Positions 1 through 5,202 of a stretch of 5,202 nt of DNA are shown here, one piece after another. Numbering within the stretch: the stretch's first letter is position 1; every line of letters starts with the position of its first letter. The DNA comes from Novosphingobium sp. UBA1948. Its GTDB lineage: Bacteria > Pseudomonadota > Alphaproteobacteria > Sphingomonadales > Sphingomonadaceae. Both the position numbers and the translations under genes were made by a program. The notes beneath the pieces were generated by a model. That model was not told where the DNA came from, ran no database searches, and worked only from the letters and a program-made list of their open reading frames with translations. The stretch lies in assembly GCA_002336765.1 (NCBI GenBank), contig DDES01000066.1, positions 1 to 5,202 on the forward strand. Direction: 5' to 3'.

Positions 1-226
1 GGCGCGTGGCGTGCCGGTGGTGGTGGCCTCGCGCTGCCCCACGGGCGCCACGGCGGGCGACTATGCCACGGGGCAGGCTCTGGCCGATGCGGGCGCGGTG
101 TTCTCCGGCGATCTGGGGCCGACGCAGGCGCGCATCCTGCTGTCCTATCTGGTCGCACTCAGCCTGCCAATGGCCACGATCCACGCCGAATTCGCCCGAC
201 GGGGCCAGTTGACGGACCAGCAATGA
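1..226 (+). CDS. L-asparaginase, C-terminal fragment (5' end outside window)
   Basis: This is the last 74 codons of an L-asparaginase, the enzyme that hydrolyses L-asparagine to aspartate and ammonia. The reading frame enters from the left edge (first whole codon at base 2) and stops with TGA at 224-226. What is visible is the small C-terminal domain of the family. The segment GVPVVVASRCPTGAT matches the strand containing SSRVPTGAT in E. coli AnsB. The segment GDLGPTQARILL matches the family's late helix with the pattern L-x-P-x-K-A-R-x-L-L, here with Gln where Lys is usual. The catalytic threonines lie in the missing N-terminal part, so activity, type (cytoplasmic or periplasmic) and any signal peptide cannot be judged. 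The stop overlaps the next gene's start (ATGA), so the two are probably in one operon. The family call is fairly secure; the subtype is open. Confidence 0.85.
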   Translation, partial: ARGVPVVVASRCPTGATAGDYATGQALADAGAVFSGDLGPTQARILLSYLVALSLPMATIHAEFARRGQLTDQQ

Positions 227-756
227 GCCTTACCCACCGTATTGCCACCGAGGATGACCTGCCCGCGCTGCGCGCGCTGATGGCCCGCGCCATCGACCAT
301 TTGCAGAAGGATTTCCTAACCCCAGAGCAAGTGGTGGCCAGCCGCCATGTCATGGGGCTCGACACCCAGTTGATCCGCGACCGGACCTATGTTCTGGTCG
401 AGATCGACGGCGTGCTGGCAGGCTGCGGCGGATGGTCCTATCGCGCCACGCTTTATGGCGGCGATGCCAGCGTGGTGGCGCGCGAGCCCGAGGTGCTCGA
501 CCCAGCCAAGGACGCTGCCCGTATCCGCGCCATGTACACCAACCCCGATTTCGCGCGGCGCGGCGTGGGGCGACGGGTGATGGATTTGTGTGAGGATGCG
601 GCCCGCGCGGCTGGTTTCACCCGCACCGAAATGATGGCGACGATGGCGGGCGTGCCGCTCTACCGCGCCTGCGGCTATGAGCCGATCGAAGAGGTGCTGT
701 CCGCGCCGATCGACGGGGTGCGCGTGCCTTTGCTGCGCATGGGCAAGGCGCTTTAG
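223..756 (+). CDS. GNAT-family N-acetyltransferase
   Basis: A 177-residue single-domain GNAT protein, which would transfer an acetyl group from acetyl-CoA to an amine; the substrate cannot be told from sequence. The N-terminus (THRIATEDDLPALRALM, residues 4-20) is the usual first strand and helix of the fold. Motif A, the CoA pyrophosphate loop, is ARRGVG at 111-116, preceded by the strand AMYTNPDF; the position that is normally Gln or Arg in Q/R-x-x-G-x-G/A is Ala here. Motif B is GVPLYRACGYEPIEE (143-157), the common LY-x-x-x-GF/Y-type ending. There is no signal peptide or membrane segment, so it is cytoplasmic. The ATG at 223 overlaps the asparaginase TGA by four bases, and a GGA at 214-216 sits six bases upstream, which supports this start and translational coupling. 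The stop TAG overlaps the stop of the convergent chemoreceptor gene. The family is certain; the function within it is unknown. Confidence 0.93.
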   Translation: MSLTHRIATEDDLPALRALMARAIDHLQKDFLTPEQVVASRHVMGLDTQLIRDRTYVLVEIDGVLAGCGGWSYRATLYGGDASVVAREPEVLDPAKDAARIRAMYTNPDFARRGVGRRVMDLCEDAARAAGFTRTEMMATMAGVPLYRACGYEPIEEVLSAPIDGVRVPLLRMGKAL

Positions 757-2273
757 AACGCGCTCCAGTCGTCGTCGCTCGCCAGCGCGAGATTGCCACT
801 CACCATCGGCGCAGGACGCGCGACCGGCGCGGCAACGGCTGCGTCGTCGCGGGTGTTGCTACGACGCAGCGCCTTGTTCGCGCCGCCTGTCTTACCCTCG
901 CGCGTATCGCGGTCGCGCGTGCGGAAGGTCTTGACCATATCGGACAATTGCTCGGCCTCGGCGGCCAGATCGCGGGTGGCCGAACTGGTCTGCTCCACCA
1001 TTGCGGCGTTGCGCTGGGTGGTCATGTCCATCTCGGACACCGCGCCATTAACCTGATGGATGTTCTGCGCCTGAAACTCGGCGCTACGGGCGATGTCGGC
1101 GATGACCTCGTTGATCTCGCCCACACGGCCCATGATCGCGCCAAGCAGATCGCCGGTTTCGCGCACCAGCCCCACGCCGCCGGCCACCTGCACGGCCGAG
1201 GTGGCAATCAGTTCCTTGATGTCGCGCGCGGCGTCCGCACTGCGCTGGGCCAGCGCACGCACTTCGTTGGCCACCACGGCGAAGCCCTTGCCCGCCTCGC
1301 CCGCCCGCGCGGCTTCAACGCCAGCGTTAAGCGCCAGCAGATTGGTCTGGAACGCAATCCCGTCGATCACGCCGGTGATATTGCCGATCTGGGCGGCGGA
1401 AGCCTCGATGGCAGCCATGGCCTCGATGGCGCGGGTCACCACCTCGCCACCCTGCGTGGCCTGCTGGTGAGTCTCGGTGATCGAACGCTGCACGTCGGCA
1501 GCGCGCGTGGCGGTTTCCTGTACCCCATCGGTCACCTGGCTCATCGCCGCGGCGGTTTCTTCCAGCGTTGCGGCCTGCTGTGTGTTGCGGCGGGCCAGAT
1601 CATCCGAAGCGTTGCGGATATCCTCGATCGAGGCCATGACACTGGCCGCGCCCACGCGCACCGTGCCGATTGCCTTGGCCAGCGCCAGCATCGCCTTGTT
1701 GAAATTGACGCGCAACGCTTCATAATCCTCGGGGAAGGCCTGCTCGATGCGGTATTCCAGATCCTGCGCCGCCAGCTTGTCCAGCCCCTGCGAAAGCGCA
1801 CTCACCACATCATGCTGCGCCTTGTCGGCAGCCTGCTTGGCCAGCGCGGTGTCGCGGAACACGGCGGCGGCGGCATACATCTGGGCGATCTCGTCGCCAT
1901 GCTCGTCGCCGTTGGTTTCCAGATCATAATGGCCCCGGGCCATCCCCTGCATCGTGGCGGTGAGATGTTCGATCGGTGCCACGACATTGCGCGCAACAAA
2001 CAGCCCCGCCCAGCCCAGAGTCGCCGCGCCCACGACAATTGTCAGCAGCGTGGTGCCAATCGCGATATGCACCGAGGTTTCGGCACTGTCGGCCAGCGCC
2101 GAAGCCTCGGCGGACGGGCCTTGCTGGTCGATGATCGTGCGCTGGGCCTGATTGGTCGAATAGAGCCGGTATTGCAGGAAACTGGCCGCCGACACCTGCA
2201 CGACGCTGACCGCAGCCAGCGCGATCAGGCAAAAGACAAGGCGTTGTTTGATCGAAGCGGCTGCGTTGCGCAT
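753..2273 (-). CDS. Methyl-accepting chemotaxis protein with minimal periplasmic domain and C-terminal xWxxF peptide
   Basis: A 506-residue transmembrane chemoreceptor that would control CheA kinase through CheW and be adapted by CheR/CheB methylation. Order of parts: TM1 about 12-33; a periplasmic stretch of only about 34 residues (34-67), too short for a known ligand-binding domain; TM2 about 68-94; a HAMP domain about 94-146 with VVAPIEHLTATMQGMARG; a second HAMP-like unit about 155-205 (GLDKLAAQDLEYRI, then FPEDYEALRVNFNKAM), as in many alphaproteobacterial MCPs; and the coiled-coil signalling domain about 210-450. The hairpin tip has IAFQTNLLALNAGVEAARAGE (306-326, split here as IAFQTN and NAGVEAARAGE). 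Likely methylation helices are QQAATLEETAAAMSQ (232-246) and NAAMVEQTSSATRDLA (422-437). The protein ends DWSAF, matching the xWxxF tether that recruits CheR/CheB. The ATG at 2273 was chosen; an in-frame TTG at 2294 would add seven residues, and neither has a strong Shine-Dalgarno. No che or flagellar gene is in view. Confidence 0.95.
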   Translation of the reverse strand: MRNAAASIKQRLVFCLIALAAVSVVQVSAASFLQYRLYSTNQAQRTIIDQQGPSAEASALADSAETSVHIAIGTTLLTIVVGAATLGWAGLFVARNVVAPIEHLTATMQGMARGHYDLETNGDEHGDEIAQMYAAAAVFRDTALAKQAADKAQHDVVSALSQGLDKLAAQDLEYRIEQAFPEDYEALRVNFNKAMLALAKAIGTVRVGAASVMASIEDIRNASDDLARRNTQQAATLEETAAAMSQVTDGVQETATRAADVQRSITETHQQATQGGEVVTRAIEAMAAIEASAAQIGNITGVIDGIAFQTNLLALNAGVEAARAGEAGKGFAVVANEVRALAQRSADAARDIKELIATSAVQVAGGVGLVRETGDLLGAIMGRVGEINEVIADIARSAEFQAQNIHQVNGAVSEMDMTTQRNAAMVEQTSSATRDLAAEAEQLSDMVKTFRTRDRDTREGKTGGANKALRRSNTRDDAAVAAPVARPAPMVSGNLALASDDDWSAF

Positions 2274-2284
2274 GGACAGACCCG

Positions 2285-2297
2285 ATTTTGGCAAAAT
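2285..2297. promoter_or_regulatory. 13-bp palindrome just upstream of the chemoreceptor gene
   Basis: ATTTTGGCAAAAT is a perfect palindrome with two six-base arms around a central G. It lies 11 bases before the ATG of the chemoreceptor gene at 2273, where a bound protein could block transcription or translation start. An 11-base part of it, TTGGCAAAATG (2288-2298), recurs at 2342-2352. The geometry is seen directly; that it is an operator is inference, and no regulator gene is present in the window to pair with it. Confidence 0.3.
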
Positions 2298-2341
2298 GAC
2301 TGGCCCGGAAACAGGCCTCTGGCGCGCAGTCTAGCGCGGGC

Positions 2342-2352
2342 TTGGCAAAATG
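2342..2352 (+). repeat. Second copy of the 11-bp direct repeat TTGGCAAAATG
   Basis: This copy is identical to 2288-2298 and starts 54 bases from it, close to five helical turns, in the region between two divergent genes. The core TTGGCA also appears inverted as TGCCAA at 2371-2376. It is not part of either coding sequence, so codon bias does not explain the match. It may be a regulator half-site or carry a -35-like hexamer; the function is unproven. Confidence 0.3.
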
Positions 2353-2373
2353 CTCGTTACGCGCCACCCGTGC

Positions 2374-2402
2374 CAATCCCTTAGACAAAACGTAATTTTC
2401 GG
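2374..2402 (+). repeat. Spaced motif CAATCCCTTA-N11-ATTTTCGG, copy 1
   Basis: A ten-base block and an eight-base block separated by 11 bases, found with the same blocks and the same spacing at 4922-4950. This copy is in the chemoreceptor/membrane-protein intergenic region, ending 38 bases before the ATG at 2441. Of 29 positions, 18 in the blocks and about four in the spacer agree between copies. Both copies sit between divergently transcribed genes. A shared promoter or transcription-factor site is the likeliest reading; strand assignment is arbitrary because genes leave in both directions. Confidence 0.45.
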
Positions 2403-2427
2403 CTTGCATCGCGCTCCGCACTGGCCA

Positions 2428-2432
2428 AAGGA
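2428..2432 (+). promoter_or_regulatory. Ribosome binding site for the GT-C-like membrane protein
   Basis: AAGGA is followed by eight bases and then ATG at 2441. It is the best Shine-Dalgarno match in this intergenic region and fixes the start of the downstream gene. Frames that open earlier, such as the one starting at 2350, have no comparable site and are not conserved-looking. Confidence 0.65.
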
Positions 2433-2440
2433 CTGGGGCC

Positions 2441-3508
2441 ATGTTGAGCCGTCTGCCCCGCCCCCTTGCCGCTGTGTTTGCCCTTGCACTGGTCGCGCTT
2501 TCGGCGTGGTGCCTCACCGTCACGCCGCCGCCGATCAAGACCGCCAAGCGCGACAGCCGTGGCGTTCTCAGCTATACCGACGCGCGGCTCTATCACGACA
2601 TTGCCAGCGAAGTGGCCGCCGGAAAGCCCTATCATCAGGCCGCTGCCGAACTGCACCGCGCGCACCATTACCCTTTGCGCCCCTTTTTCACCATGCGCCC
2701 GCCCACCGAGATGGTGATGGCCGCGCATATCGGCTGGAAAGGCATTCAGGCGATCTGTTTCACCCTGCTGGTGGGCGGGATTTTCGGCTGGATGGTCGCT
2801 TTCGACGGGCGACTGACATGGCCCGAACGTATCGGCATGGGCGGTGCCGTGGTGGCGGCCGGCACGGTCATTTCGCAGGACTGGCTGCTGGCATTGCAGG
2901 AATATCCGGCGGGCCTGTGTATTACCTTGGCGTTGGCGGGGCGCTGGGCATGGCCCAAACAGTGGTGGATCAATGTGCTGGTGCTCGGACTAGGCCTGTT
3001 CATCCGCGAGACGGTGCTGCCCTTTGCCTTGCTGGCGCTGGTCTATGCCGCGTGGAACAAGCGCTGGGCCGAGTGTGGCGGCTGGGCATTGCTGCTGGCC
3101 GCTTGGGGCGCGTTTATGGCGTGGCATCGCGTGGAAGCTATGGCGCAGTGGCAGCCGCATGATCTCGTCTCGCAGGGCTGGTCACAAGCGCAGGGCTTTT
3201 CCGGTTTTCTGAAAGCAGTGATCTATACCAGCCCGCTGCAACGCCTGCCTTTGAGCGTGGCGCTGTTTCTGGCGATGCTGCCGCTGGTCGGCTGGCTGGC
3301 CATTGGCGGGCGCGAAGGGCTGTTCGCGGTGGCGGCGGTCTATGGTTTCGCGCTGATGATCGCGCTGTTTTCGCGGGCCGACACATTCTATTGGGGCGGC
3401 ATCATGCTGCCGTGGTATTTTGTGGGCTATGCCCTGCTGCCGCGCGCGCTGGTCCAGCTTTATGGCGCCTGCCTTGGCCAGCGACGCGCGGAGATTCCGG
3501 CGGCTTAA
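2441..3508 (+). CDS. Polytopic membrane protein, GT-C glycosyltransferase-like, uncharacterised
   Basis: A 355-residue inner-membrane protein with roughly nine or ten hydrophobic segments (for example about 8-26, 98-120, 128-150, 155-170, 175-188, 210-228, 268-289, 293-310, 318-340). The first membrane segment is followed by a long hydrophilic loop (about 27-97) holding YTDARLYHDIA (45-55), GKPY (61-64) and YPLRPFFTMRPPTE (77-90). An acidic, tyrosine-rich first loop with a late R-P-P motif after TM1 is the arrangement of GT-C enzymes, which transfer sugars from polyprenyl-phosphate donors on the periplasmic side. Other likely key residues are E154 in QEYPAG and R189-E190 at a membrane edge (FIRET). 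I associate this pattern with unnamed sphingomonad proteins, but no substrate can be given. It could instead be a non-enzymatic membrane protein. It has its own Shine-Dalgarno, diverges from the chemoreceptor gene, and its TAA overlaps the stop of the convergent peptidase gene. Confidence 0.85.
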   Translation: MLSRLPRPLAAVFALALVALSAWCLTVTPPPIKTAKRDSRGVLSYTDARLYHDIASEVAAGKPYHQAAAELHRAHHYPLRPFFTMRPPTEMVMAAHIGWKGIQAICFTLLVGGIFGWMVAFDGRLTWPERIGMGGAVVAAGTVISQDWLLALQEYPAGLCITLALAGRWAWPKQWWINVLVLGLGLFIRETVLPFALLALVYAAWNKRWAECGGWALLLAAWGAFMAWHRVEAMAQWQPHDLVSQGWSQAQGFSGFLKAVIYTSPLQRLPLSVALFLAMLPLVGWLAIGGREGLFAVAAVYGFALMIALFSRADTFYWGGIMLPWYFVGYALLPRALVQLYGACLGQRRAEIPAA

Positions 3509-4857
3509 CCGGCGGGCGCGATAGGCGTTCGCGTGTTGCCGAGGATTTTCAGCACCGCCGCCCAGACATCGACATTCTGCTGAAGCTGCACCGGATCGAT
3601 CTTGTCCAGCGTATCGTCGGGCGTGTGGTGCCAGTCGAAATAGCGGGTCAGGTCTTGATTGAGGTCGATCACCGCCAGCTTCTGCTTTTCGGCAATCGGC
3701 CCGACATCCGCGCCACCTTCTGCCTCGTTGGGCCCGCGGGTGATGCCGAAACGGGCCAGTTCGCTGGCGATCTTTGCAGCCAGCGGCTCGTTCGCCGCGC
3801 CCATTTGCAGGCCTACGCGGAACACGCGGTCTGCGCCGGTGTCGGATTCCATCACCACCGCATGGGGTTCGCCCGCGTGGGCCTGCGCATAGGCACGGCC
3901 ACCATAGGCGCCCATTTCCTCGGTCCCCGCCCACAGCACGCGGATGGTGCGGGCCAGTTGGCCCTCCTTGCTGGCCTGTAGCGCGGCGGCGGTCACGATG
4001 GCGCAGCCCGCCGCATCGTCAATCGCGCCGGTGGCCAGATCCCAGCTGTCGAGGTGGCAGCCCACAAGGATCGGCGGCAGCGAGGGATCGCTGCCCACCA
4101 GATCGGCGATGACATTGCCCGATGTCACCTGCCCCGTAAAACGCGGGGTGAGCGTGACTTGCGCGGTGATCGCCTTGCCCTTGCGGGCCAGCAGCGCGAT
4201 GAGGTCAGCGTCGGGATTGGACACCGCGCCCGATGCCAGCGGGGTCTTGCCCTGCTGCGGCGCCTGACTGACGCCGGTGTGCGGGCTGCGGATATGATCG
4301 GTGCCGATCGAGCGGATCAGCAGCGCCGAGGCCCCCTTTTGCGCCGCAATCGAGGGCCCCTGCCGCCGCGCCGCGCCGAACAGGCCATAGCCCGCGCCAT
4401 CCTGCGTTGCCTTGAAAGCATGGTCGACAAAGGCGATCTTGCCCTTGAGCGCGCCATCCGCCACCGCCTTGAGCGCATCCAGCGTCGGGAAATAGACCAG
4501 TTCGCCCGAGACGCCCTCGGGCGGGGTGGCGCCCGAATAGCCCAGCGCCGTCACCGCCAGCTTGTGCGGGATCGGGGCGGAGATGCTCGCCTTTTCCTCG
4601 CCACGTTCCCAGCCGGTGATCGGGAATGTTTCGATGCGCGGAGTGGCAAAGCCCAGCGCCTTCAACCTTGCCACGGCCCAATCGCGCGCTGCCGCCTCGC
4701 GCGCGGTGCCGCCCAGCCGCTGGCCCACATCGCTGGTAAGATCGGTGACGATGGAGAGCGCATCGCCCGCCGTCATGGTTGCACCCGCAGGTGCGGCATG
4801 GACAGGGAGCGCCAGAAGCGCGGCGGAAGCGGCCAGCAGGCAGAGAGTTTTTCGCAT
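3505..4857 (-). CDS. Secreted M28-family metallopeptidase, carboxypeptidase Q-like
   Basis: A 450-residue exported zinc peptidase, probably cleaving short peptides in the periplasm or outside the cell. Residues 1-21 are a signal peptide (MRKTLCLLAASAALLALPVHA, cleavage near AHA/AP-type residues 19-22). An inserted PA-like region spans about 110-235. The M28 catalytic set is complete: H268 and D270 in CHLDSWD, bridging D280 in GAIDDAAG, catalytic-base E313 and metal ligand E314 in GTEEMGAYGG, D339 in MESDTGA, and H411 in FDWHHTPDDTLDKIDP. HLDSWD, MESD, GGADVGP and YFDWHHT are close to vertebrate carboxypeptidase Q (PGCP), so this subgroup is preferred over M28 aminopeptidases, though exo-specificity is not proven. 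The ATG at 4857 is chosen because the signal peptide begins there; the frame stays open to 5049 but that part runs into ettA. A weak AGG lies nine bases upstream. The stop TAA overlaps the stop of the convergent gene. Confidence 0.95.
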   Translation of the reverse strand: MRKTLCLLAASAALLALPVHAAPAGATMTAGDALSIVTDLTSDVGQRLGGTAREAAARDWAVARLKALGFATPRIETFPITGWERGEEKASISAPIPHKLAVTALGYSGATPPEGVSGELVYFPTLDALKAVADGALKGKIAFVDHAFKATQDGAGYGLFGAARRQGPSIAAQKGASALLIRSIGTDHIRSPHTGVSQAPQQGKTPLASGAVSNPDADLIALLARKGKAITAQVTLTPRFTGQVTSGNVIADLVGSDPSLPPILVGCHLDSWDLATGAIDDAAGCAIVTAAALQASKEGQLARTIRVLWAGTEEMGAYGGRAYAQAHAGEPHAVVMESDTGADRVFRVGLQMGAANEPLAAKIASELARFGITRGPNEAEGGADVGPIAEKQKLAVIDLNQDLTRYFDWHHTPDDTLDKIDPVQLQQNVDVWAAVLKILGNTRTPIAPAG

Positions 4858-4886
4858 GAAGCGCAACCTATCGCCGCAACCCCCGC

Positions 4887-4913
4887 TTGGCAACCGCGCG
4901 GCCAGACTGTAGA
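4887..4913 (+). promoter_or_regulatory. Weak candidate promoter for ettA
   Basis: CTTGGCA (TTGGCA at 4887-4892) resembles the alphaproteobacterial -35 element CTTGAC. A poor -10 candidate, TGTAGA (4908-4913), follows after 15 bases and matches TATAAT at only three positions. It would place a start site near the CAATCCCTTA block at 4922. The spacing and the -10 are both weak, so this is offered only as the best sigma-70-type candidate in the 102-base gap. Confidence 0.2.
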
Positions 4914-4921
4914 GGCAGGCG

Positions 4922-4950
4922 CAATCCCTTAACGGACACCTCATTTTCGG
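4922..4950 (+). repeat. Spaced motif CAATCCCTTA-N11-ATTTTCGG, copy 2
   Basis: The same two blocks at the same spacing as 2374-2402, here in the gap between the M28 peptidase gene and ettA. The second block ends nine bases before the ettA GTG, and its final bases overlap the ettA Shine-Dalgarno, so on this side it would be part of the mRNA leader if transcription starts upstream. Seen directly; role inferred. Confidence 0.45.
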
Positions 4951-4952
4951 AG
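4949..4952 (+). promoter_or_regulatory. Ribosome binding site that decides the ettA GTG start
   Basis: GGAG is followed by seven bases and then GTG at 4960. The next in-frame ATG, at 4984, has no such site. The protein beginning at GTG also has the expected EttA N-terminal length, so the GTG is preferred. Confidence 0.65.
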
Positions 4953-4959
4953 ACCCCAC

Positions 4960-5202
4960 GTGGCCGCCCAATACGCCTTCGTCATGAAGAATATGACGAA
5001 AACCTTCCCCGGCGCGCAAAAGCCGGTGCTCAGCAACATCAGCCTGCAATTCTATCAGGGCGCCAAGATCGGTATCGTTGGCCCCAACGGCGCGGGTAAG
5101 TCGACGCTGATCAAGATCATGGCCGGCATAGACACGGATTTCACCGGCGAGGCATGGGCGGGCGAGAATATCACCGTCGGCTATCTGGAGCAGGAGCCCC
5201 AG
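4960..5202 (+). CDS. ettA: Energy-dependent translational throttle protein EttA, N-terminal part (continues past window)
   Basis: The first 81 codons of an ABC-F protein, a soluble ATPase with two ABC domains and no membrane segments that binds the ribosomal E site and gates the first steps of elongation according to ATP/ADP level. The visible part is the start of ABC domain 1: FVMKNMTKTFPG, PVLSNISLQFYQGAKIGIVG, Walker A GPNGAGKST (41-49), then IKIMAGIDTDFTGEA and VGYLEQEPQ, reaching the Q-loop-like segment. The pieces PGAKIG, NGAGKSTLLRIMAGIDKD and GYLPQEPQ of E. coli EttA line up closely, which separates it from Uup, YbiT and YheS. GTG start with a good Shine-Dalgarno. The arm domain, signature motif and second ABC domain lie outside the window. 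It diverges from the M28 gene with no sign of a functional link. Confidence 0.93.
   Translation, partial: MAAQYAFVMKNMTKTFPGAQKPVLSNISLQFYQGAKIGIVGPNGAGKSTLIKIMAGIDTDFTGEAWAGENITVGYLEQEPQ

Noticed and set aside
778..791. Hairpin CTCGC-CAGC-GCGAG near the end of the chemoreceptor gene as a terminator
   Set aside because: Only five base pairs, no T-tract on either strand, and inside coding sequence (LALASDDD); likely chance in GC-rich DNA.
2274..2294. Upstream TTG start for the chemoreceptor
   Set aside because: TTG is rare, has no better ribosome binding site and would add only seven residues before the natural MRN-x-IKQRL start, although it cannot be excluded.
948..2384. A 478-codon open frame on the plus strand opposite the chemoreceptor gene
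   Set aside because: It is antisense to an unmistakable MCP. Its product is rich in His, Arg and Gly with no domain logic, as expected when a GC-rich gene leaves its complementary frame open.
2777..2790. A third ATTTTCGG inside the GT-C-like gene
   Set aside because: The CAATCCCTTA block is absent at the required distance and the match is within codons, so it is taken as coincidence.
2350..3162. A 270-codon plus-strand frame overlapping the GT-C-like gene
   Set aside because: Starts without a ribosome binding site and gives a Gly/Arg/Ala-rich product without membrane segments, whereas the chosen frame gives regular hydrophobic helices and has a good Shine-Dalgarno.
4054..4932. A 292-codon plus-strand frame opposite the M28 peptidase gene
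   Set aside because: Arg-rich, low-complexity translation fully covered by a gene whose catalytic motifs are intact; a shadow frame.
4858..5049. N-terminal extension of the M28 gene (64 more codons to 5049)
   Set aside because: It would bury the signal peptide at residue 65 and overlap the start of ettA. The ATG at 4857 begins a typical export signal.
1..5202. CRISPR arrays, tRNA/rRNA genes, insertion sequences, phage or defence genes
   Set aside because: No regularly spaced long repeats, no cloverleaf-like segments in the short gaps, no transposase motifs or terminal inverted repeats, and every stretch of over 170 bases is explained by a recognisable coding gene.

Overview
This GC-rich window with dense coding looks like chromosomal DNA from an alphaproteobacterium, most likely a sphingomonad (Novosphingobium/Sphingomonas-like). 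The evidence is the alphaproteobacterial style of the chemoreceptor (two HAMP-like units, a NAGVEAARAGE signalling tip, a C-terminal xWxxF peptide), the EttA N-terminus, and an uncharacterised GT-C-like membrane protein of a kind I associate with sphingomonads. The taxonomic call is inference from protein style, not from a marker gene.

Layout, left to right. (1) Bases 1-226 are the 3' end of an L-asparaginase gene (+). Its stop overlaps the start of (2) a GNAT-family N-acetyltransferase (+, 223-756), so these two are probably co-transcribed and translationally coupled. (3) A transmembrane methyl-accepting chemotaxis protein (-, 753-2273) converges on the acetyltransferase, and their stop codons overlap. 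(4) A 167-bp divergent intergenic region (2274-2440) holds a 13-bp palindrome, a repeated TTGGCAAAATG element and one copy of a spaced motif. (5) A polytopic membrane protein with GT-C glycosyltransferase-like features (+, 2441-3508) follows. (6) A secreted M28 metallopeptidase of the carboxypeptidase Q type (-, 3505-4857) converges on it, again with overlapping stops. (7) A 102-bp divergent intergenic region (4858-4959) carries the second copy of the spaced motif. (8) The window ends inside ettA (+, 4960 onward), an ABC-F translation factor.

The genes do not form one pathway. Apart from the asparaginase/acetyltransferase pair they are single transcription units with alternating orientation: chemoreception, cell-envelope glycosylation (tentative), periplasmic or extracellular peptide turnover, and translation control. 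I found no mobile element, CRISPR array, tRNA or rRNA gene, phage gene or defence system, and no clear new multi-gene system.

The most unusual signal is non-coding. The arrangement CAATCCCTTA-N11-ATTTTCGG occurs twice with identical spacing, once in each of the two divergent intergenic regions, which suggests a shared promoter or regulator site. No gap without a gene exceeds about 170 bases.
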